Assembly (NCBI GenBank): GCA_019689615.1
Contig: JADGHD010000270.1
Span: 1-6,867, forward strand
Length of the DNA: 6,867 bases
DNA from: Frankia sp.
GTDB taxonomy: Bacteria > Actinomycetota > Actinomycetes > Frankiales > Frankiaceae
Direction of reading: 5' to 3'
The notes below the pieces were generated by a model, which saw only the letters and a list, made by a program, of their open reading frames with translations, had not been told where the DNA came from and made no database searches. Shown here piece by piece: positions 1 to 4,508 of the stretch. The translations under genes and the position numbers were made by a program. The first letter of the stretch is position 1, and every line of letters begins with the position of its first letter.

Positions 1-750
1 CTGCGCGGCGTGGTCGTCGGGCCGGGTTTCCGGGCGCGGCTGCGGGCACTGGCCGGCCCAGGCCATCCGGCGACGCTGTCCTTCTCCCTGCTGGACCAGC
101 TTCCGGGCGCGGCCTTCCTCGTCGGCTACACGCTCATGGCGGACAACCCCCCGACGCAGGACTCGCCGGCAGCCCGCGCCCGGTTCGCGACCCGCGTCGA
201 CCAGTGCGCCGGCTTCACCGCGACAGGCACGATCGGCACCTGGATCACGACGGTGGGGCACTCGCCGGTCCCACGCGGGCCGCGGCCGCCCGAGCTCGCC
301 GAGCCCGGCGCGGCCGGCTGGCACGAGCTGCCGCCGCTTCGGCCGCTGTCGTTCCGGCGCGCGCGCCGCCTCGACGTGCGTCGTGCCGCCGGGCGGGCCG
401 AGGTCGCCGAGGTGGCCGCGATGTTCCGGGATATCAGCGTCGGCCGCGACGGGGAGCCGACCGTGCTGCACGAGTACTCGCTGCGGGCGACGGTCGACGT
501 GGCTCGTCGCACCGTCGTGGCGGCGACGGCCCAGCCGCGGGTGCTGCCGTGGCAGGAGTGCCCGGCCGCCGCCGCGAGCGCGCGCCGGGTCGCCGGGGTG
601 GCCCTGGCGGACCTACGCCGGTGGGTGCCGGCGCAGCTGTCCGGCCCGAGCACCTGCACACACCTCAACGAGGCGCTGCGGGCACTCGCGGACGTCGAAC
701 ACCTGCTCGACTGGGACCCGGCCGGGCGGGAACGGCAGTCTGGGCCGTGA
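1..750 (+). CDS. DUF2889 domain protein, probably 5'-truncated by window edge
   Basis: A protein of unknown biochemical function in the DUF2889 family. The clearest sign is the C-terminal block CTHLNEALRALADVEHLL, the family's typical Cys-x-His-Leu-Asn ... Leu-Arg-x-Leu-x-Asp-Val ending, preceded by a segment of alternating hydrophobic strands (LHEYSLRATVDVARRTVVAATAQPRVLPW). The reading frame is open from base 1 and the first possible start, GTG at base 10, has no visible ribosome binding site, so the true start probably lies upstream. I see no signal peptide or membrane helix. Family members are common in actinobacteria and proteobacteria, and from memory often sit near acyl-CoA or steroid catabolic genes, which fits the thiolase-fold/DUF35 pair further right; that link is inference. 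It is convergent with the LacI gene, so the two are not co-transcribed. Family assignment is fairly sure; function is unknown. Confidence 0.8.
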   Translation: MRGVVVGPGFRARLRALAGPGHPATLSFSLLDQLPGAAFLVGYTLMADNPPTQDSPAARARFATRVDQCAGFTATGTIGTWITTVGHSPVPRGPRPPELAEPGAAGWHELPPLRPLSFRRARRLDVRRAAGRAEVAEVAAMFRDISVGRDGEPTVLHEYSLRATVDVARRTVVAATAQPRVLPWQECPAAAASARRVAGVALADLRRWVPAQLSGPSTCTHLNEALRALADVEHLLDWDPAGRERQSGP

Positions 751-752
751 TG

Positions 753-791
753 GCGGGCTGTCCGGCCGGGCGGCCACGGGAGCCCGCCCGG
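753..791. terminator. Hairpin between convergent genes, likely bidirectional terminator
   Basis: The short gap between the two converging stop codons contains CCGGGCGG (766-773) and its exact complement CCGCCCGG (784-791) around a 10-base loop, extendable by two G-T pairs. A competing pair, GCGGGCT (753-759) with AGCCCGC (781-787), overlaps it. There is no T tract, as is usual for actinobacterial terminator hairpins. Position between convergent genes supports a terminator role; this is inference. Confidence 0.5.
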
Positions 792-812
792 TTGCGGCGG
801 CGCCGCGGGCGG

Positions 813-1814
813 TCAGGCGGACTCGCGGCGGACGATGGAGAACGAGAAGTCCTCCGGGTCGACGTGGGTGACCTCGTGGCCGAGGGCGTCCAGGAGGCGC
901 AGCGCCATGTCCGCGCCGAACTTGTCGGCCGGGACCCGCACGGTGGTCAGCGGCGGGACCGAGTACGGCGCGATCGGGCTGTCGTTGACCCCGATCACGG
1001 CCACCTGGTCGGGCACCTTGATCCCGAGGCGGTGCAGCGCGCCCAGCACCTGGAACGCGACCTGGTCGCTGAAGCACGCGATGGCGTCGACCGGGTTGCG
1101 CAGGTTCTGGACGACATCCTCGAGAACCTTGCACAGTTCCTCGAGGCTGCCCGCGCTGTCGAACACCCGGAAATGGCGGATGCCCAGCTCACGGGCCCGC
1201 CGCCCGGCGCCGGCCGCGCGCGCGTACCCGACCTTCTGCATGTGCGGCTCCGACGGCAGGCAATACCCGATCGACCGGTGGCCGGTCTCGAACAGGTGAT
1301 TCACCTGCGCCGCGCTGCTGAGGTCCCAGATCTGCTTGGCGCGCGGCTGCTGCGGGTCGAAGTCCGTGTGCGAGATCTGCTGGACGCCGATCTGCCGCAG
1401 GAAGGCGACCTGCTCCGGGGTGGGCGGCGCGAGCCGCACGACGCCGACCGGGGAGAGCGACTGGGCCAGGTTTTCCAGGGACTTCGGGGCGGTGTCGGTC
1501 GCGTGGATGACCGCGACCGTGTAGCCGTGCTGGTGGAGGATGTCGCAGAAGGCGTTGACGAACGCCGCCTCAAAGCCCTGGGGCGTCTCGCTCGTGTCGA
1601 GGATGACGTTGTGCGTACGCCCTCGACGCAGTGCGCGGCCGGCGGAGCTCGGGACGTAGCCCAGTTCGGCCGCGGCGCGCAGCACCCGTGCCCGGGTGGC
1701 GGCGGAGATCGTCTGTCCGGGCGTGTTGTTGATCACGTAGCTCACGGTCGCCTGCGAGACACCGCTTGCCGCGGCGACGTCGCTGCTGGTGACTCGGCGC
1801 GTGCGCTCGCTCAC
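813..1814 (-). CDS. LacI-family transcriptional repressor
   Basis: A 333-residue DNA-binding regulator. Residues 8-30 form the LacI helix-turn-helix (VTSSDVAAASGVSQATVSYVINN), followed by the hinge region with the usual RVLRAAAELGYVPS and AGRALRRGRT blocks (about 43-67). The rest is a periplasmic-binding-protein-like effector domain ending in the family hallmark VPDQVAVIGVNDSPIAPYSVPPLTTVRV. I chose GTG at 1814 because GAGG lies about 9 bases upstream and family members start just before the helix-turn-helix. An in-frame GTG at 1841 would add nine residues (MIKYVRLVR) but has no ribosome binding site and nearly abuts the predicted transcription start. The gene is divergent from the thiolase-fold/DUF35 unit, and an inverted repeat overlaps its probable promoter, so autoregulation and control of that unit are likely. 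Most characterised LacI effectors are sugars or nucleosides; a CoA-ester pathway neighbour would be less usual. Family assignment is secure, ligand unknown. Confidence 0.93.
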   Translation of the reverse strand: MSERTRRVTSSDVAAASGVSQATVSYVINNTPGQTISAATRARVLRAAAELGYVPSSAGRALRRGRTHNVILDTSETPQGFEAAFVNAFCDILHQHGYTVAVIHATDTAPKSLENLAQSLSPVGVVRLAPPTPEQVAFLRQIGVQQISHTDFDPQQPRAKQIWDLSSAAQVNHLFETGHRSIGYCLPSEPHMQKVGYARAAGAGRRARELGIRHFRVFDSAGSLEELCKVLEDVVQNLRNPVDAIACFSDQVAFQVLGALHRLGIKVPDQVAVIGVNDSPIAPYSVPPLTTVRVPADKFGADMALRLLDALGHEVTHVDPEDFSFSIVRRESA

Positions 1815-1836
1815 CCTGACAAGCCTCACATACTTG

Positions 1837-1860
1837 ATCACGGCTGGGGTTACCCGTGAT
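1837..1860. promoter_or_regulatory. Inverted repeat, candidate LacI-family operator
   Basis: ATCACGG (1837-1843) and CCGTGAT (1854-1860) are exact complements separated by 10 bases. A third half-site-like CGTGAT lies at 1867-1872, 12 bases after the CGTGAT at 1855-1860. The repeat sits 23 bases upstream of the chosen LacI start and overlaps its candidate -10 element, where autorepression would act. The spaced arms are wider than a classic compact LacI operator, so the bound protein is uncertain. Confidence 0.45.
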
Positions 1861-1864
1861 GCTA
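1859..1864 (-). promoter_or_regulatory. Candidate -10 element for the LacI gene
   Basis: Read on the minus strand, TAGCAT matches the TAnnnT pattern and would put transcription start near base 1852, giving a leader of about 38 bases to the GTG at 1814. I see no convincing -35 at standard distance; that region falls in the hairpin at 1873-1903, so an activator or repressor might act there. Weak evidence. Confidence 0.3.
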
Positions 1865-1872
1865 CACGTGAT

Positions 1873-1903
1873 CGTCGTGCCCAGATTGTCGCTGGGCGCG
1901 ACG
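1873..1903. repeat. 12-bp inverted repeat with 7-base loop
   Basis: CGTCGTGCCCAG (1873-1884) pairs with CTGGGCGCGACG (1892-1903) through 11 Watson-Crick pairs and one G-T pair, around ATTGTCG. It lies in the -35 zone of the presumed LacI promoter and upstream of the plus-strand promoter. It could be an operator for another regulator, or a stem in a transcript crossing the region. No T tract follows on either side, so I do not call it a terminator. Confidence 0.5.
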
Positions 1904-1973
1904 GGGAACAAGGTCGGGGGTAATCGGGAATTTCAGCCCGACCGGCCGCATTGCCGCCGCGATGTTCTGTCGC

Positions 1974-1998
1974 GGTGTCCGGGCCGGTGTCCCGGGCC
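1974..1998. repeat. Tandem direct repeat of 12-13 bp
   Basis: GGTGTCCGGGCC (1974-1985) is followed at once by GGTGTCCCGGGCC (1986-1998), the same unit with one extra C. It lies about 80-100 bases upstream of the plus-strand promoter, where an activator could bind, but in such GC-rich DNA slippage is an equally good explanation. Confidence 0.35.
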
Positions 1999-2075
1999 AG
2001 GCCGCGGCAGCGGGCCGCCGCGCAGTCGTCCGCGTGCGTCCGGACGGCGCGGCCGGGCCTTCCGAGCTGGTTGCC

Positions 2076-2105
2076 TTGACGCCTGGAGGACGTCTACCTT
2101 AACGT
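2076..2105 (+). promoter_or_regulatory. Vegetative-type promoter for the thiolase-fold/DUF35 unit
   Basis: TTGACG (2076-2081) and TAACGT (2100-2105) are separated by 18 bases and match the housekeeping sigma factor pattern TTGACn and TAnnnT well for a GC-rich actinobacterium. Transcription would start near 2112, leaving an untranslated leader of about 230 bases before the ATG at 2344. Alternative -10 registers nearby (TATCAG at 2105) give a worse spacing. Confidence 0.55.
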
Positions 2106-2187
2106 ATCAGTACCGAGGGCCCATCCCGATGCGCCCCGCCCAATCGGCCCATTAACCGGACAGTCCCGACACGAGCCGCCCGTGGGT

Positions 2188-2251
2188 CCTGGCCGCCGCG
2201 GACAATGCGCTGCCGCCCGTGGCGGCCAGGCCTGCCGGCCCGGCCGGCAGG
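2188..2251 (+). promoter_or_regulatory. Two abutting perfect hairpins in the mRNA leader
   Basis: CCTGGCCGCC (2188-2197) pairs exactly with GGCGGCCAGG (2221-2230) around a 23-base loop that itself contains CCGCC-CGT-GGCGG (2213-2225). Immediately next, CCTGCCGGCC (2231-2240) pairs with GGCCGGCAGG (2242-2251) about a single base. In RNA the second folds as a stem of about eight pairs with a small loop, and the two could stack end to end. At the junction, CAGGCCTG (2227-2234) allows alternative pairing. The element lies between the predicted promoter and the ribosome binding site, about 80 bases before it. A leader control element, an attenuator, or merely GC-rich structure are all possible. 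Confidence 0.5.
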
Positions 2252-2330
2252 CGTCCATGCCGGGAGCCGGCGGCGGGAAACGGCCGGACACGCGCGGGGA
2301 ACAACCAACGAATGCCGCACGGCGAGAGGC

Positions 2331-2336
2331 GGAAGG
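2331..2336 (+). promoter_or_regulatory. Ribosome binding site deciding the 2344 start
   Basis: GGAAGG with a 7-base spacer precedes ATG 2344. This favours 2344 over the in-frame GTG at 2182, which would place both leader hairpins inside a coding region of unlikely, low-complexity composition. Confidence 0.75.
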
Positions 2337-2343
2337 CGCGCAC

Positions 2344-3564
2344 ATGCGATTATCGACGGCACCTGCCGCGTCCGCGGCGCTTTCCCGCGAGGTCGCGGTC
2401 GCGGGTATTGGTGAATCCGACTACCGCGAGGACTTCGACGCCTCCCGAGGCCGCGCCCCGGACCGTCGCCCGCCCACCGCGGCCGAGCTCATGACGGTCG
2501 CCTTCGAACGAGCGCTGGCCGACGCCGGCCTGGCCCGCGACCAGGTCGACGGCCTGGTCTGGTGCACGGACCCGCAGGTCACGGACGCCCCCGCCCTGCT
2601 CGGGATCTCGCCGCCCTACCGCGCCCAGGGGGCCTCCATCCTGCCGCTCGGGATGGCCGCAGGCCGCGACGTGATCCCCACCGCGGCCGGGGCGCTTGCC
2701 GAGGGCCGCTGCGCCACGCTCGCGGTGCTCTACACGACGACCCCGCGAACGACCCGCAAACAGTTCGGAGGTGTCACGTACACCGGTGGCGGCCGGAACT
2801 CGTACTACTACTACCACCCCTGGGGATGGAGCTCGCAGGCCGCGCACTGGGCGCTGATGTTCACCTACTACGCCCAGCTGTACGGCGTCACCGAGGCGGA
2901 CCTGGGCCGGGTCGCCGTGAGCCTGCGGGCGGCGGCTACCCGCAACCCGCGGGCGATCATGCGTCAGCCGCTCACGATCGAGGAGTACCTCGACTCGCCG
3001 TACGTCGTGCGCCCGCTGCGCCGGCTCGACCTCTGCCTGCCCAACGACGGCGCGGTGTGCCTGATCCTGCGCCGAACGCAGGACGCGCGCACCGGCCCCC
3101 GGCCGCCGGTGCTCCTCGCCGGCTGGGGCGACGCCGAGGTCAGCGAGCGCAAGCTGCACCACCTCGTCAAGGACCAGCTCGCCACGGTGATGCGCGCCGC
3201 CGGCGACGCCGCGCTCGCGATGGCCGGGCTGGGCCTGGGCGACATCGGCCACTTCCAGGGCTACGACGCCGCGACCTGCCACCTGGTCGGCCAGCTCGAG
3301 GGCTACGGCTTCGCCAAGCCGGGCACCGGGCTGCGCGAGTGGGCAGCCGGCCGCTTCGACCTGGGCGGCGAGCTGCCGGTCAACACCAGCGGGGGAATGC
3401 TGTCCGAGGCCTACATGCACGGCTGGAACTTCATCGTCGAGGCGGTCCGGCAGCTGCGCGGCGAGGCCGGCGCACGCCAGGTCGGCGGCCTGGCCGCCGC
3501 GATGATGGCGATCACCACGACGGAGTCCGCCCACCCGCTCATCCTCACCCGGGACGGCACATGA
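2344..3564 (+). CDS. Thiolase-fold (SCP2/lipid-transfer type) protein, probable Ltp2-like CoA-ester aldolase
   Basis: A 406-residue thiolase-superfamily protein. The N-terminal half opens with EVAVAGIGESDYRED and has PTAAELMTVAFERALADAGL, the usual first-domain helix. The C-terminal half carries FQGYDAATCHLVGQLEGYGF (about 304-323) and ELPVNTSGGMLSEAYMHG (about 344-361). By-eye alignment puts Met104 (PLGMAAG) where thiolases have the CASG nucleophilic cysteine, and Tyr357 where they have the His of GHP, so Claisen chemistry is unlikely. Tyr307 and Tyr357 lie 50 residues apart, as do Tyr294 and Tyr344, which I recall as catalytic in Ltp2, the retro-aldolase of steroid side-chain degradation. 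A run of four tyrosines before HPWGWSS (about 154-163) is distinctive. The 4-base overlap with the DUF35 gene implies translational coupling and a complex, as Ltp2 forms with the DUF35 domain of ChsH2. The fold is secure; aldolase activity is inferred and the substrate is unknown. Confidence 0.88.
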   Translation: MRLSTAPAASAALSREVAVAGIGESDYREDFDASRGRAPDRRPPTAAELMTVAFERALADAGLARDQVDGLVWCTDPQVTDAPALLGISPPYRAQGASILPLGMAAGRDVIPTAAGALAEGRCATLAVLYTTTPRTTRKQFGGVTYTGGGRNSYYYYHPWGWSSQAAHWALMFTYYAQLYGVTEADLGRVAVSLRAAATRNPRAIMRQPLTIEEYLDSPYVVRPLRRLDLCLPNDGAVCLILRRTQDARTGPRPPVLLAGWGDAEVSERKLHHLVKDQLATVMRAAGDAALAMAGLGLGDIGHFQGYDAATCHLVGQLEGYGFAKPGTGLREWAAGRFDLGGELPVNTSGGMLSEAYMHGWNFIVEAVRQLRGEAGARQVGGLAAAMMAITTTESAHPLILTRDGT

Positions 3565-4001
3565 TGACCCAGCGGCGGCCAGACCGCGTCCTCGGCGGCC
3601 CGCACGACGCCTTCTGGCGCTACTGCGAGCAGGGCGAGCTGCGGATGCAGCGCTGCGGCGCCTGCCAGCACCTGCAGTGGCCGCCGGTCGATGCGGCGTG
3701 CGAGCGCTGCGCCAGCACCGACGTGCGGCGCTGGGACCGGCTGTCCGGCCGTGGCCACCTGGTGAGCTGGTGCGTCTTCGAACGGGCCTACTACCAGGAG
3801 CTGCCGGTCCCCTGGGACACCATCCTCGTCGAGCTCGCCGAGGGGCCGCTGGTGGTCGCCAACCCGCACGGCTTCCGGCCGGGCCCGGCCCTGTTCGGCG
3901 CGCGCGTCGAGGCGCGGTTCACCGTTTGCGCCGACGGCGCCGGTGAGTTCCACCTGCCGGTGTTCGCCCTCGTCGAGCCGCCCGCGCCGGCCGATGGGTG
4001 A
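3561..4001 (+). CDS. DUF35 zinc-ribbon/OB-fold protein, partner of the thiolase-fold protein
   Basis: A 146-residue acyl-CoA-associated OB-fold protein. It starts with a helix, FWRYCEQGELRMQRC, typical of the family. A zinc ribbon follows, with Cys32-x2-Cys35 and Cys47-x2-Cys50, then the OB-fold (about 58-142) with GRGHLVSWCVFERAYYQELPVPWDTILVELAEGPLVVAN. Members bind or stabilise thiolase-fold partners and help form the CoA-ester site; in steroid degradation the equivalent domain is fused to a MaoC-like hydratase in ChsH2, while here it stands alone. The ATG overlaps the preceding stop (ATGA), giving tight coupling. A second ATG directly follows at 3564, so the start is uncertain by one codon. 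There is no strong ribosome binding site, consistent with reinitiation. The UUCG hairpin downstream probably ends or weakens the transcript. Confidence 0.9.
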   Translation: MMTQRRPDRVLGGPHDAFWRYCEQGELRMQRCGACQHLQWPPVDAACERCASTDVRRWDRLSGRGHLVSWCVFERAYYQELPVPWDTILVELAEGPLVVANPHGFRPGPALFGARVEARFTVCADGAGEFHLPVFALVEPPAPADG

Positions 4002-4064
4002 GCCCTGCCCAGCCCGGCCGCGGCGGGCCCCTCGCGGCGGCCACGGCGGCTGGGCACCCGGGGC

Positions 4065-4082
4065 GCCGGCCTTCGGGCCGGT
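4065..4082 (+). terminator. UUCG tetraloop hairpin after the DUF35 gene
   Basis: CCGGCC (4066-4071), loop TTCG, then GGCCGG (4076-4081), extendable by a G-T pair. The C(UUCG)G tetraloop is exceptionally stable in RNA. It lies 64 bases after the DUF35 stop and 69 before the next start. There is no T tract, so it may be a factor-independent terminator of the actinobacterial type, an mRNA 3'-end stabiliser, or a partial terminator lowering expression of the next gene. Confidence 0.6.
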
Positions 4083-4129
4083 CACCGGAATCGCTCCCCA
4101 CCTGCGGTCACAGGATCGCTCCCTACCTG
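4080..4129 (+). repeat. Tandem ~25-bp direct repeat upstream of the small cysteine protein
   Basis: Copy one spans 4080-4104 and copy two 4106-4129, separated by one base. Both read GGTCAC, then GG, then ATCGCTCCC, then ACCTG; they differ by C to A at one position, one extra A in copy one, and C to T near the end. The first copy begins inside the hairpin arm, and its edge forms CCGGT-C-ACCGG (4078-4088). The second ends five bases before the ribosome binding site. The 26-bp period is about two and a half helical turns. Possible roles are paired regulator sites or a recent duplication. Confidence 0.7.
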
Positions 4130-4133
4130 GATG

Positions 4134-4140
4134 AAGGAGG
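4134..4140 (+). promoter_or_regulatory. Near-perfect ribosome binding site
   Basis: AAGGAGG, with a 10-base spacer to ATG 4151, is the strongest Shine-Dalgarno sequence in the window. It makes the short downstream frame credible as a gene despite its size. Confidence 0.8.
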
Positions 4141-4150
4141 ACGCGTACCC

Positions 4151-4462
4151 ATGCGGATGAAGGCTGGCTCCCGGTGGCGCAGCGTGGCCTGCGAGACCGA
4201 GGTCGTCGTCGTGCGCGCCGCCGACGCGGACGTGGAGCTGCAGTGCGGTGGCCACGCGATGGCGCCGGCGGCCGGCAGTCCGCAGCCCGCCACCAGGGCT
4301 CCGGTACCGGGCCTCACCGGCGGGAGCCGGCTCGGCAAGCGCTACGTCGACCGCGAACACGGGCTGGAGGTCCTCTGCACGAGGTCCGGCGTCGGCAGCC
4401 TGGCCAGCTCGGGCGTGCCGCTGGACATCAAGGACGCCAGGCCGTTGCCCTCCTCGGACTGA
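4151..4462 (+). CDS. Small three-cysteine protein of unknown function
   Basis: A 103-residue protein with no domain I can name. It starts MRMKAGSRWRSVACETEVVVVRA, continues ADVELQCGGHAM, has a Pro/Ala/Gly-rich linker (about 38-60), and ends KRYVDREHGLEVLCTRSGVGSL followed by PLDIKDARPLPSSD. Cysteines are Cys14, Cys32 and Cys76, each in a strand-like hydrophobic setting; Cys32 is followed by GGH. The pattern suggests a small beta-rich fold that could bind a metal or cofactor, but this is a guess. It resembles, from memory, small actinobacterial hypothetical proteins ending in PLPSSD that occur near acyl-CoA catabolic genes; I could not check. No signal peptide or membrane segment is visible. 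A second in-frame ATG lies at 4157. The superb ribosome binding site supports 4151. It follows the DUF35 gene by 149 bases, so it may be read through or separately transcribed, and it converges with helR. Confidence 0.72.
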   Translation: MRMKAGSRWRSVACETEVVVVRAADADVELQCGGHAMAPAAGSPQPATRAPVPGLTGGSRLGKRYVDREHGLEVLCTRSGVGSLASSGVPLDIKDARPLPSSD

Positions 4463-4490
4463 CCGCCGTCGTGGACGCGGGCGGGCCGGG

Positions 4491-4508
4491 CCTCACCCGT
4501 CGGTGAGG
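4491..4508. terminator. Hairpin at the convergent gene ends, overlapping the helR stop
   Basis: CCTCACC (4491-4497) and GGTGAGG (4502-4508) are exact complements around a CGTC loop, a compact 7-bp stem spanning the helR stop codon and 28 bases after the small protein's stop. Only 30 bases separate the two convergent genes, so this may end transcription in both directions. No T tract is present. Confidence 0.45.

Larger units (their letters stand above)
1842..2343. other. Divergent intergenic regulatory region
   Basis: About 500 bases with no gene I can support; the open frames here show no recognisable protein and have no good ribosome binding site. From left to right it holds the LacI-side inverted repeat, a 12-bp hairpin (1873-1903), a locally AT-richer stretch around 1918-1935, a small hairpin CCGCGA/TCGCGG (1957-1975), a tandem GGTGTCC repeat (1974-1998), a good plus-strand promoter (2076-2105) and two strong abutting inverted repeats in the resulting leader (2188-2251). 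Confidence 0.7.

Noticed and set aside
204..1859. Long plus-strand open frame of 551 codons
   Set aside because: It runs through the DUF2889 gene and the whole LacI gene in other frames; its product is Arg/Gly-rich with no recognisable domain.
1856..2155. 99-codon open frame in the intergenic region
   Set aside because: No ribosome binding site, no recognisable sequence, and it crosses the hairpins and the promoter.
2188..2251. Known riboswitch in the leader
   Set aside because: The two hairpins match no riboswitch consensus that I recognise; only a structured leader is claimed.
2182..2343. Earlier GTG start for the thiolase-fold gene
   Set aside because: The added 54 residues are low complexity, the hairpins would be coding, and the ribosome binding site is at 2331-2336.
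2803..2814. Four TAC repeats as a contingency microsatellite
   Set aside because: They encode the Tyr run of a motif that looks conserved in this subfamily; 12 bases is too short to argue phase variation.
2562..3560. Upstream in-frame extension of the DUF35 gene
   Set aside because: It overlaps the thiolase-fold gene and is Arg/Pro-rich without homology; the overlapping ATGA start is natural.
4082..4360. Minus-strand 92-codon frame opposite the small cysteine gene
   Set aside because: Composition is typical of an antisense shadow and it lacks a ribosome binding site as good as AAGGAGG on the other strand.
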